Positions 43,990 to 50,625 of a stretch of 50,625 nucleotides of DNA are shown in pieces; the stretch's first letter is position 1; each line of letters opens with the position of its first letter. The DNA comes from Deltaproteobacteria bacterium. Its GTDB lineage: Bacteria > Myxococcota_A > UBA9160 > UBA6930. Under the pieces are notes generated by a model. That model had not been told where the DNA came from and did not search any database. It saw only the letters and a list, made by a program, of their open reading frames with translations. A program made the translations under genes and the position numbers. The stretch lies in the NCBI GenBank assembly GCA_029261795.1, contig JAJDAP010000069.1, positions 1 to 50,625 on the forward strand, read 5' to 3'.

Positions 43990-44766
43990 ATGGCTTCAGA
44001 TCTCCCGCAGGCCTGGCGCGAGGATGCCCTCGTCTCTCTCGACGAGGGCACCGCGCCGGGCCTGGGCTGCTACACCACCGGGCTCTGGACCGGGCGCGAC
44101 ATCCGCTGGTCGACGCCCGTGGTCGATCGGCTGGCGCGAGACGCCGCAGCCCTCGGCTACGGCGTGGTCGATACCCTGCGAGCCGCCTTCTCGATGCACG
44201 CGCTCGGCGCCTGCGCCTTCGGAACGGCCGAAGGCATCGTTCGCTTCGAGGCGCGGCCCGGGGGCGACGCTGAAGCGCGCCTCGTCGGCACCGCGCGTCC
44301 GCTCGGAAACCACGCCGCGGCTGCGAAAGCCGGAATCTCGGCCACGGTGCACCCGGGCCCGCACCCGAAGGCTCCCGGCGCCAAGTTGCCACGGCCCGAG
44401 ATCGACGCCGCTCGCGTGGAACGCGACGAGCGGGGCCTTGACGAGATCTTCCTGTTCGATGCCGAGGGCTTCCTGGTGGAAGGCTCGCGTTGCAATGTGC
44501 TGTTGACCCTGGCCGACGGAAGCTGGGCGACGCCCCTCCGAGCGCACGGCGGCGTCTTCGGCGTGGCACTGGAGCTTTGCCTCGAGCGGGTTCCCGAGAT
44601 TCGCGAACGCGCGCTCGGCCGGGCGGATCTGCTCGGCGCCCGGGAGATCCTGCTGACCAACGCGGCACGGGGCGCCTTCCCGGTAGTCGAGGTCGAGGGT
44701 GTCTCCCACCCTGCTCCTCCAGCCGGGACGCTGGCAACCCGACTCGCGGATGCACTCTCGGACTAG
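43990..44766 (+). CDS. PLP-dependent class IV aminotransferase-like protein
   Basis: 258 aa, 9 nt after gltA. The C-terminal half has DEIFLFDAEGFLVEGSRCNVLL and GVFGVALELCLERVPEI, the class IV (IlvE/PabC/Dat) cofactor-binding blocks with EG-x-x-N. The PLP Lys is expected near GAKLPRPEIDAAR. The N-terminal half is divergent, so the substrate class (amino acid or aminodeoxychorismate lyase) is not clear. Likely co-transcribed with gltA. Confidence 0.75.
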   Translation: MASDLPQAWREDALVSLDEGTAPGLGCYTTGLWTGRDIRWSTPVVDRLARDAAALGYGVVDTLRAAFSMHALGACAFGTAEGIVRFEARPGGDAEARLVGTARPLGNHAAAAKAGISATVHPGPHPKAPGAKLPRPEIDAARVERDERGLDEIFLFDAEGFLVEGSRCNVLLTLADGSWATPLRAHGGVFGVALELCLERVPEIRERALGRADLLGAREILLTNAARGAFPVVEVEGVSHPAPPAGTLATRLADALSD

Positions 44767-44791
44767 CTGTTCTTGACCGGGGGCTTCTCGA

Positions 44792-45589
44792 CTAACGTTT
44801 GGCGGGCTTCCGGAACAGCAAGGTGAAGCGATCGGTATTGCCCGTCACCGTGGCACGGCCGACCTCGTAGCGAAGCTCATCGTCCGGCCGGTAGTGGAGA
44901 TCCGACCAGTCGACGAACTCGAAACCGGCCGCTTCGATCTCGTGAATCATCTCCACCGGATCCATGCGGCGCCAGACTTCGGCGTAGTCCGGCTGCCCGT
45001 GGCGCCGCGTGTGGTCGACGATCCCGTAGAGCCCGCCCGCCTTCATCGCCGCAAAGGCGGCCGCATTCATGTTGGCTCGCCCCTCCGGCGTGAAGTTGTG
45101 CAGGTTGCGGAAGGTGAGCACCAGATCGAAGTCGCCCTCTTCGAACGAGAAGACGGGCAGTGTGGCACGTCGGTTGGTACGCGTGGCGAAGACGGCTGCA
45201 GCGTCGAGTCCGTCGCCAACGAGGCGGACGTCATAGCCCGGCACGTCCTTCAACGCCTCGACGGCGCGACCGCCAAACAACGAAACCGCGAGGTCTCCCT
45301 TCTCGCGCAACACCGGCGCGAGAATCTTGGTGTACCAGCCGCCGCCGGGGAGAAGCTCGAGCACCTTCATGTCCGGGCGCAGTTGGAAGAACTCGAGGGT
45401 TTCGATCGGCTTGCGGTTCTTGTCCCGGGCGCGCTCGGCGTCGGTGCGCTGCTCGTCGGCCATCGCGGCCTGGATCTTCTCGCCCAGCGCTGAGAGTTTG
45501 GGCGCCCTCTGGGCATTCGCCGTGCTCGCCAGGAGTGCTCCGGCGCATCCTGCGACCAGGGCAACCACGATCATGTTCCGGCTTCGCAT
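44792..45589 (-). CDS. Predicted exported SAM-dependent methyltransferase-like protein
   Basis: 265 aa from ATG 45589 with GGAGGAAGC immediately upstream. A signal peptide is clear (MRSRNMIVVALVAGCAGALLASTANAQR). The mature part has MKVLELLPGGGWYTKILAPVL (SAM-binding motif I), GDFDLVLTFRNLHNF and AMKAGGLYGIVDHTRR, the order of a class I methyltransferase. SAM is not known in the periplasm, so the location is puzzling. Similar signal-peptide-bearing proteins exist in proteobacteria without known function. Confidence 0.82.
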   Translation of the reverse strand: MRSRNMIVVALVAGCAGALLASTANAQRAPKLSALGEKIQAAMADEQRTDAERARDKNRKPIETLEFFQLRPDMKVLELLPGGGWYTKILAPVLREKGDLAVSLFGGRAVEALKDVPGYDVRLVGDGLDAAAVFATRTNRRATLPVFSFEEGDFDLVLTFRNLHNFTPEGRANMNAAAFAAMKAGGLYGIVDHTRRHGQPDYAEVWRRMDPVEMIHEIEAAGFEFVDWSDLHYRPDDELRYEVGRATVTGNTDRFTLLFRKPAKR

Positions 45590-45712
45590 GCTTCCTCCGT
45601 TGGCGCTCCGGGAACCTACCACGAGTCGCGAATGGGTTAACCTGCCCGATTCTCTCGAACGGCCTGACGGCGGCCGTTCCACCCGGACTCGAATCGCTGC
45701 AAGGGAATCAAC

Positions 45713-46726
45713 ATGGCCTCACTCGGACGACTCGCGATCACGCTTCCCTCGGCATTTCACGATGCGAGGCAATGCGTCGAACTCGCCCGGCGGGCAGAGG
45801 ACGAATGGCAGTATCCGGCGATCTGGCTGGCTGAAACCGCGGGAGCCGATTCCTTCTCGTTGGCCGGTGCGATTGCCCAGGCCACCAGCCGCGTGGAGAT
45901 CGGAACCGCCATCGTTCCGGTCTACAACCGCACGCCGGCTGTGCTCGCGATGACGACCAACACCTTGGACCAACTTTCCGAGGGCCGCTTCATCCTCGGT
46001 CTCGGATCGTCGAGCCACGCCATCATGCGCGATTGGAATGGCGTCGATTTCCACGCACCGCTCGGGCATGTGCGTGAGTCCGTCGAAATCGTGCGCGAGG
46101 CGCTGACCGGCGCCAAGACCGACTACACCGGCAAGCACTTCCGCTCGAAGGGTCTGCGGCTCGGCGCCGTGCCCGAGAAGCCGGTTCGCATCTACCTGGC
46201 CGGCCTCCGGGAGAAGATGCTCAACCTGGCCGGCGAAGTCGGGGAGGGACTCATCATCAACTTCCAGCCACTCGGCGCCATGCCGCAGATCCTTGCCGCC
46301 TACCGGGCCGGCGCCACCAAGGCCGGGCGCGACGGCAGCAAGGACGAGGTCGTCTGCCGTTTCCAGGTCTGCGTCACCGACGACAAGGAGAAGGCCCGCG
46401 CGATCGTGCGCATGGCGTTCGGCGGCTACCTGTCGGCGCCGGTCTACAACAAATTCCTGGCCTGGTGCGGATATGAGGCCGCGGCCGAGGCCATCGCCGC
46501 CGGCTTCGCCGCCAAGGACCGCGGCGCAGTCGCGGCCGCCATGAGCGACGAACTGGTCGATTCGATCGCCATCCTCGGCACACCGGACGAATGCCGGGAG
46601 CAGCTCGCCGCTTTCGTCGAAGCCGGGGTCACCACGCCGGTGCTCTCGCCGCTGGCGACCAGCCCCGAGGCCGCCGAGGCCGTTTTCGAGACTTTCGCGC
46701 CGGCAGCGGGTCAGGCGCCTGGATGA
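45713..46726 (+). CDS. LLM-class flavin-dependent oxidoreductase (F420-type)
   Basis: 337 aa. GRLAITLPSAFHDARQCVELARRAED, AIWLAETAGADSFSLAGAIAQATSRVEIGTAIVPVYNRTPAVLAMTTNTLDQLSEGRFILGLGSSSHAI and EKPVRIYLAGLREKMLNLAGEVGEG follow the TIM-barrel luciferase-like family, closest in look to F420-dependent oxidoreductases. Whether the organism makes F420 cannot be told here. The stop overlaps the next gene (ATGA), so they form an operon. Confidence 0.92.
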   Translation: MASLGRLAITLPSAFHDARQCVELARRAEDEWQYPAIWLAETAGADSFSLAGAIAQATSRVEIGTAIVPVYNRTPAVLAMTTNTLDQLSEGRFILGLGSSSHAIMRDWNGVDFHAPLGHVRESVEIVREALTGAKTDYTGKHFRSKGLRLGAVPEKPVRIYLAGLREKMLNLAGEVGEGLIINFQPLGAMPQILAAYRAGATKAGRDGSKDEVVCRFQVCVTDDKEKARAIVRMAFGGYLSAPVYNKFLAWCGYEAAAEAIAAGFAAKDRGAVAAAMSDELVDSIAILGTPDECREQLAAFVEAGVTTPVLSPLATSPEAAEAVFETFAPAAGQAPG

Positions 46727-47640
46727 GCGACGCGGTAGCACTCACTGGCGCTACCGGACTGATCGGCGGGCGGATCCTTCCGAAGCTCCGCGACGTCAGA
46801 GGCATCCGAATCCTCAGCCGGAACCCCGATCGGATCGCGACTGCGCCGGGCACCGAGGCTTTCGCCTGGGATGGACTCCACTTTCCACCCGAAGCACTCG
46901 AAGGCACCCGCGCCGTCGTGCACCTGGCCGGCGAACCGATCTTCGGCGGCCTACCGACGAAACGCCGCTTGGCACGGCTCTGGTCGAGTCGGGTCGACGC
47001 TACGCGCAACCTGATCGAAACCCTCGCGGCGCGCCCGGCCGCTGCGCGCCCCGACACACTCGTGTGCGCATCCGCAGTCGGCTACTACGGAGACCGGGGC
47101 GAGGAGCAACTGCCGGAATCCTCCAGAGCCGGCACCGGCTTCTTTGCCGAGCTCTGCCAGGCATGGGAGGACGCCGCCCTGCAGGGTCGAGCCCTCGGCA
47201 TGCGCGTCGTCCGCCTGCGCTTCGGCATCGTGCTCGCCCGGGGCGGCGGTGCGCTCGGATTGATGGGACCCATCTTCAAGAGCGGGTTGGCCGGGCGCCT
47301 CGGAGACGGCCAGCAGTGGTTTCCATGGGTGCACATCGATGACGCCGCAGCCTTCGTGGTTCGCGCGGCGTTGGATCCCGAGTTGGAAGGCGCCTACAAC
47401 GTGGTGGCACCGGAAGCGGTCCGCAACGAGACCCTCACGCGAGCGCTTGCGGCGCAACTGAGACGGCCGGCGTTCATGGTGGCTCCGGCCTTCGCGGTAC
47501 GAGCCGCGCTCGGTCCACTGGCCAGCGAACTGCTAGGGAGCAAGCATGTCGTCCCCGAGCGAGCCCACAGCCTCGGCGTGCGCTTCGAACACGAGCAGCT
47601 GGCGAGCGCGCTTGCCCAGGAGTTCGGGGAGCGGACCTAG
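46723..47640 (+). CDS. SDR39U1 / TIGR01777-family epimerase
   Basis: 305 aa from ATG 46723. VALTGATGLIGGRILPKL (Rossmann), GTRAVVHLAGEPIFGG, RLWSSRVDATRNLIETL, SAVGYYGDRGEE and LRFGIVLARGGGALGLM are diagnostic of the TIGR01777 family (YfcH, SDR39U1). The catalytic role is unknown; some members influence cell division. Translationally coupled to the LLM oxidoreductase. Confidence 0.95.
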   Translation: MSDAVALTGATGLIGGRILPKLRDVRGIRILSRNPDRIATAPGTEAFAWDGLHFPPEALEGTRAVVHLAGEPIFGGLPTKRRLARLWSSRVDATRNLIETLAARPAAARPDTLVCASAVGYYGDRGEEQLPESSRAGTGFFAELCQAWEDAALQGRALGMRVVRLRFGIVLARGGGALGLMGPIFKSGLAGRLGDGQQWFPWVHIDDAAAFVVRAALDPELEGAYNVVAPEAVRNETLTRALAAQLRRPAFMVAPAFAVRAALGPLASELLGSKHVVPERAHSLGVRFEHEQLASALAQEFGERT

Positions 47641-47650
47641 CCCGGACGAT

Positions 47651-48076
47651 TCAGGAGCGCCCTCGGGGTGCCCCGACGAACAATCCTGGCAGGATGTCCT
47701 TGGCGCTGGCGCTTCCGCCGGGAACCAGCATGTGCGTGGCAACACCGACTTCGAGTTCGCGAATGGTCGGGAACCGGGAGGCGAAGTCCTGGCGCAGGCG
47801 CTCGACGATCGTGAGCGCCGCCTCCTCGCTGACGTCCGCGAGTAGCAGTACCGCGCGCTCGCGGAGCAGGCGAAAGACGTGATCCTCGACGCGAAGCTCG
47901 GCCTCGACGAAATCGATGAAGTCGCGGACGAGGGTGTCGCCCTCGCGCCCCGCGATCCCCACGAAAACGGAGCTGACTCCGTGACCCTCGGCCAATGCGC
48001 TGGCGCGCTCGAAGAGCACGCGCAGGTGGCGCGGATCACTTCGGTCCTCGAATGAAGCGTTCGGCATCGTCGACAT
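47651..48076 (-). CDS. Degenerate GGDEF-like protein
   Basis: 141 aa from ATG 48076. The order of elements follows a GGDEF domain (an FVGIAG strand, an FVEAELRVEDHVFRLLRERAVLLLADVSEEAALTIVERLRQDF stretch, then VGVATH), but the GGDEF signature is replaced by RLLRER, so it cannot be a cyclase. It may bind nucleotide or act as a scaffold. Convergent with the SDR39U1 gene (10-bp gap), divergent from the ctaA gene. The longer upstream frame is rejected. Confidence 0.55.
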   Translation of the reverse strand: MSTMPNASFEDRSDPRHLRVLFERASALAEGHGVSSVFVGIAGREGDTLVRDFIDFVEAELRVEDHVFRLLRERAVLLLADVSEEAALTIVERLRQDFASRFPTIRELEVGVATHMLVPGGSASAKDILPGLFVGAPRGRS

Positions 48077-48212
48077 CGTGCCCCTATTCGGCGCATCGCC
48101 CAGCTTACTTGAAGGGGAGAATACGAGCCGCACCCGGGACGCGATGTCTGGCAACTGGCGCCCTTCCGGCGGTTTGTTCCCGCGCGGCCCTTCTCCTAAG
48201 TTCCGGCCGCCC

Positions 48213-49130
48213 ATGCCCCCTTCGACCCCGTCGAGCAATGACACGTCCAGCGAGAAAGGCCTTGCCCTGGCTTGGGCCGCTTTGGTGTGCGCCGTCACGG
48301 CCTTGATCATGCTCGGTGCCGGCGTCCGTGCTTTCGAGGCCGGACTCGCCTGCCCGGACTGGCCGCTCTGCTTCGGCGAAGTGATTCCGGAGATGAACCT
48401 CGAGGTCGCCTTCGAGTTCAGTCATCGCGTATTGGCGGGAGCCATCTCGCTGGTCTTCCTGTTCCTGGCTCGGCGCACCTGGCCGCATTCTGCGATGCGA
48501 ACGAATGTTCTCGTGATCGCGGTGTTACTGACGGTACAGATCGTCCTCGGCGGGCTCACGGTTCTGGAACTCCTGGCGGAATGGACGGTCACCTCGCACC
48601 TCGTCACGGGAAATGCCGTCAATGCTTCGATGCTCTGGCTCACCCTGCGACTGCGGGACGAGGGTCGAAGCGTCGAGCGACGCGCGGTTCCACGACTGGG
48701 CAGCTTCGCGCTGATCGCGGCGGTCGCCTTGGGGTTTGCCCAGATCGTCTTTGGCGGCCTCGTTTCTTCGAGCTACGCGGGGCTCGCCTGTCCCGAGTGG
48801 CCTACCTGCAACGGCGGGCTCTGGGTCCCGACCTGGAATGGAACCGTTGGCCTGCACCTGCTGCATCGCTTCAACGGCTATGCCTTTGGCGCGATCCTGT
48901 TGCTAGGCGCCTTTGCACTTCGCGGAACCGGCTGGCTCGGAACACTGGCCCTCGGCGCCGCGGCCCTGGCAGGCGCACAGATCGCGGTCGGCATCGCCAA
49001 CGTCCTGCTGGCGCTTCCCGAAGGCGTCACCATCTTGCACTCGGCGCTCGCCGCGTGCCTCGTTCTCACCCTGAGCGCGGCCGTCCGCGAATGGATCGTA
49101 TCGCCCAGAGACCAAGGAGTCCCGGCATGA
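48213..49130 (+). CDS. ctaA: Heme A synthase (CtaA/COX15)
   Basis: 305 aa with eight hydrophobic spans. It oxidises heme O to heme A for cytochrome aa3-type oxidases. The conserved loop GAGVRAFEAGLACPDWPLCFGEVIP is present and recurs in the second half as GGLVSSSYAGLACPEWPTCNG. The four heme-ligand His lie in FSHRVLAG, TSHLVTGN, LLHRFNG and ILHSALAA. The start at ATG 48213 is chosen because the family begins there. No ctaB or cox genes follow in the window. Confidence 0.93.
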   Translation: MPPSTPSSNDTSSEKGLALAWAALVCAVTALIMLGAGVRAFEAGLACPDWPLCFGEVIPEMNLEVAFEFSHRVLAGAISLVFLFLARRTWPHSAMRTNVLVIAVLLTVQIVLGGLTVLELLAEWTVTSHLVTGNAVNASMLWLTLRLRDEGRSVERRAVPRLGSFALIAAVALGFAQIVFGGLVSSSYAGLACPEWPTCNGGLWVPTWNGTVGLHLLHRFNGYAFGAILLLGAFALRGTGWLGTLALGAAALAGAQIAVGIANVLLALPEGVTILHSALAACLVLTLSAAVREWIVSPRDQGVPA

Positions 49131-49615
49131 AGCCCTATCAGGTATTCGCACGCATGCAGCCCGAGCGCGCTGCACGCATTCTCGATGCCATCCTCGACGA
49201 GACGCCCGGCATCTACACCCAGGCCGTTGCCGCCGCCGCTGCGACCATGAAGGCGCGCCCTCAGTTCATGATGAAGCAGCCGAAGGACAGGCGCGCGAAG
49301 TTGATCCGCCAGGCTCTCTCGCGGGTGGCGGCGAGCCCGATCGCCGAAGAGCTGCTCGCGGCCTACTTCCTCGAAATCAAGAACGGGCTGCTCGTCGAGT
49401 GGCTGGACGCGCTCGGCCTCGACCACGAAGAGGGCGTTCTCAAGACCGATGCACCGGAGAGCCCGAAGACCGACGCCCTCGAAAAGCTCCTGGTCGACTA
49501 CCGAAAGGGCGAGGGCGACGAAGCGGACGATCGCGAACTGCTACTCGAAGCGTTCGCGGCGCAGAGTGCCATCGAATGGCCCGAGTTCGAACGCCTGCTC
49601 GGCCTCTCCGACTAG
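49127..49615 (+). CDS. Conserved-looking helical protein of unknown function
   Basis: 162 aa from ATG 49127, overlapping the ctaA stop, with AAGGAG upstream. It is almost all helix (MQPERAARILDAILDETPGIY, ATMKARPQFMMKQPKDRRAKLIRQAL) with an acidic C-terminus ending in WPEFERLLGLSD. I know no family name. Coupling to ctaA suggests a linked role. The stop codon itself lies inside the left end of the palindromic element at 49612-49702. Confidence 0.75.
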   Translation: MKPYQVFARMQPERAARILDAILDETPGIYTQAVAAAAATMKARPQFMMKQPKDRRAKLIRQALSRVAASPIAEELLAAYFLEIKNGLLVEWLDALGLDHEEGVLKTDAPESPKTDALEKLLVDYRKGEGDEADDRELLLEAFAAQSAIEWPEFERLLGLSD

Positions 49616-49702
49616 AAGTGGTCTCAAAATCCTCGACCGAGCGATGTGCGTCGATTCGGCCCGATCTCATCGCTCGGTCGAGGATATTGAGGCCACTTCT
49701 AG
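49612..49702. mobile_element. 91-bp palindromic MITE-like element
   Basis: Arms of 35 bp (49612-49646 and 49668-49702) match at 33 of 35 positions, with a 21-nt loop. Outer ends read CTAGAAGTGG and CCACTTCTAG, so TA dinucleotides flank GAAGTGG termini, as expected of Tc1/mariner-IS630-type miniature elements. It supplies the TAG stop of the preceding gene and abuts an IS630 fragment. A bidirectional terminator is the alternative reading. Confidence 0.6.
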
Positions 49703-50350
49703 TGTCGTGTCCCATGTGTATCTTTCATAATGGAATGCACCAATGATAGGCTCCTTTTTTCGGGGGAGAGGAGATGGGGAGACCGCTTGCGCCGTTGACT
49801 TTGTCGAATCGGAGCGCGAGGAGCTTGGCTCGATCACACGCTCGCGCTCGATGCCGCAGGCTCTGGCGACGCGTGCCCGGATCGTCCTGCTCTCCGCGGA
49901 CAGTGAGAGCAATACCGACATCGCAGAGCGGTTGGGCTTGTCGAAGCCAACGGTTGGGATCTGGCGCAAACGGTACCTGACGCAGCGAATTACCGGCCTC
50001 TACGATGAGCCTCGCCCCGGGGGTTCGCGCTCGGTTCGCGATGAGCAGGTGGCCGCGCTTCTTCGCAAGACCCTGAAGACCAAGCCGAAGGACGGCACGC
50101 ACTGGTCGTGCCGATCGATTGCGGCGGAAACGAAGCTCTCCAAGTCCACGGTCCAACGGATCTGGAAGGCTCTCGGTCTGCAGCCGCATCGCCAGAAGCA
50201 TTTCAAGATCTCGACCGACGCGCTGTTCGTCGAGAAGGTGCGGGATATCGTCGGGCTCTATCTCAATCCCCCGGACCACGCCGTCGTCCTGTGCGTCGAT
50301 GAAAAGACCCAGATCCAGGCCCTCGATCGCACGGCGCCCTTCCTGCCCCC
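49702..50350 (+). mobile_element. IS630-family insertion sequence fragment, truncated
   Basis: The stretch between the palindromic element and about 50350 is the left part of an IS630-family element. Homology to the transposase breaks off near 50346-50350, after ALDRTAPFLP, so the right end and the rest of the DDE domain are missing. The left boundary is estimated from the TA next to the palindrome. Confidence 0.7.
49774..50350 (+). pseudogene. IS630-family transposase, frameshifted and C-terminally truncated
   Basis: The N-terminus MGRPLAPLTLS starts at ATG 49774 (GGGGAGAGGAG upstream), but within about 11 codons the coding signal moves to the frame that begins at 49743 and reads ESEREELGSITRSRSMPQALATRARIVLLSA. 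The helix-turn-helix region (TDIAERLGLSKPTVGIWRKRYL) and the second one (WSCRSIAAETKLSKSTVQRIWKALGL) follow. The first DDE residue is in VVLCVDEKTQIQALDRT; then the frame leaves the family near 50350. It cannot be active in cis. Confidence 0.85.
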
Positions 50351-50481
50351 TTCGAACCCGGAACAGCCGCTCAGAGAAGATCAACAGCGGAAGGGACACC
50401 CCTCCCCGGATGCACCGACGTTCCGAAAGCGCTCAACGAGTCGTGCGGGCTCAGCTCTAGTTGCGCTCCGATCGCCTCCAG
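50351..50481. other. Spacer between IS630 fragment and GspG-like tail
   Basis: I see no gene or hairpin in these 131 bp. Just to the right, inside the GspG-like tail, GGGCCCGCCGAG occurs twice as a direct repeat (50499-50510 and 50557-50568). Confidence 0.4.
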
Positions 50482-50625
50482 CTAATGCCGGCTGGCCTGG
50501 GCCCGCCGAGACATCGGTACTCCAGGTGTCAAGATCGCTGAATTCCTCTGGCGTATGGGCCCGCCGAGCCGGCACTCCTCGATGATGTCTGCATTCTTCC
50601 GGCTTCCACCGGTAGTTCCATCTGC
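50482..50625 (-). CDS. C-terminal end of a GspG-like protein, partial (enters from right edge)
   Basis: Reading the minus strand from the right edge gives ADGTTGGSRKNADII and then a 30-odd-residue basic tail to TAG at 50482-50484 (48 codons including the stop). ADG..GG...ADI is the usual end of GspG-type pseudopilins. The first six codons equal the last six visible codons of the partial gene at 1-390, in the same frame; joined, they make a 171-aa protein. The tail after NADII is atypical for the family, which usually ends there. Confidence 0.65.
   Translation of the reverse strand, partial: ADGTTGGSRKNADIIEECRLGGPIRQRNSAILTPGVPMSRRAQASRH
50608..50625. repeat. 18-nt terminal direct repeat, right copy
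   Basis: Identical to bases 1-18 and in the same minus-strand codon frame of the GspG-like gene. Confidence 0.9.

Noticed and set aside
1..50625. Phage or plasmid identity because of the terminal repeat
   Set aside because: No capsid, terminase, replication or partition genes; gene content is chromosomal.
1..50625. tRNA or rRNA genes
   Set aside because: No cloverleaf-like or rRNA-like sequence was recognised on reading.

Overview
This is GC-rich bacterial DNA with dense, often overlapping genes (ATGA, GTGA and TTGA stop/start overlaps). Predicted lipoproteins, a CcmH-type protein, heme A synthase, a lipid-A-type glycosyltransferase block and paired M16 peptidases indicate an aerobic Gram-negative. 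The mix of ethylmalonyl-CoA mutase, ETF, LLM flavin oxidoreductase and SpvB/RHS genes suggests a former-Deltaproteobacteria-type lineage (Myxococcota, Binatota or similar). That placement is inference from content; no rRNA or tRNA gene was seen.

Layout. (1) 1-8.9 kb is the accessory part: a minus-strand operon of a giant secreted SpvB/FG-GAP/RHS protein followed 14 nt later by a membrane-anchored protein with a GspG (type II secretion pseudopilin) C-terminal signature that runs off the left edge; divergent from it are a secreted protein of unknown function and an exported alpha/beta hydrolase. (2) 8.9-19.5 kb is housekeeping: nadA, a VOC protein, a B12 module (ethylmalonyl-CoA mutase, MeaB GTPase, a 50-aa membrane protein, convergent PduO-type adenosyltransferase), GST, CcmH, CysE, NUDIX, a Cas4/RecB-like nuclease, glyoxalase II and a thioesterase. 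(3) 19.5-28.6 kb: DUF1232, a lipid operon (SDR, acyltransferase, lipoprotein phosphodiesterase), a hydrolase-Rieske-MBL-MFS operon, and etfBA behind a palindrome. (4) 28.7-37.8 kb: EF-P, a WYL regulator, a copper-type P-ATPase behind a metal-operator-like palindrome, TetR with two palindromic operators, an M16 peptidase pair, and a CoA-binding/DsbA-like/SUI1 operon. (5) 37.8-49.6 kb: a RAYT transposase with a 136-bp tandem repeat, a GT2/SDR/ArnT-like set, citrate synthase, an aminotransferase, an exported methyltransferase, an LLM oxidoreductase with SDR39U1, a degenerate GGDEF-like protein, and heme A synthase plus a conserved partner. (6) 49.6-50.6 kb: a 91-bp palindromic MITE-like element, a frameshifted and truncated IS630 transposase, and the tail of a GspG-like gene entering from the right edge.

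The most striking observation is that the first 18 and last 18 bases are identical and lie in the same codon frame of the GspG-like gene; joining them completes the family's C-terminal motif. The two ends are therefore either physically contiguous (circular or tandemly duplicated sequence) or two copies of the same gene. The most interesting candidate system is the RHS + GspG-like operon, whose C-terminal tip is interrupted by a frameshift in a run of seven T.
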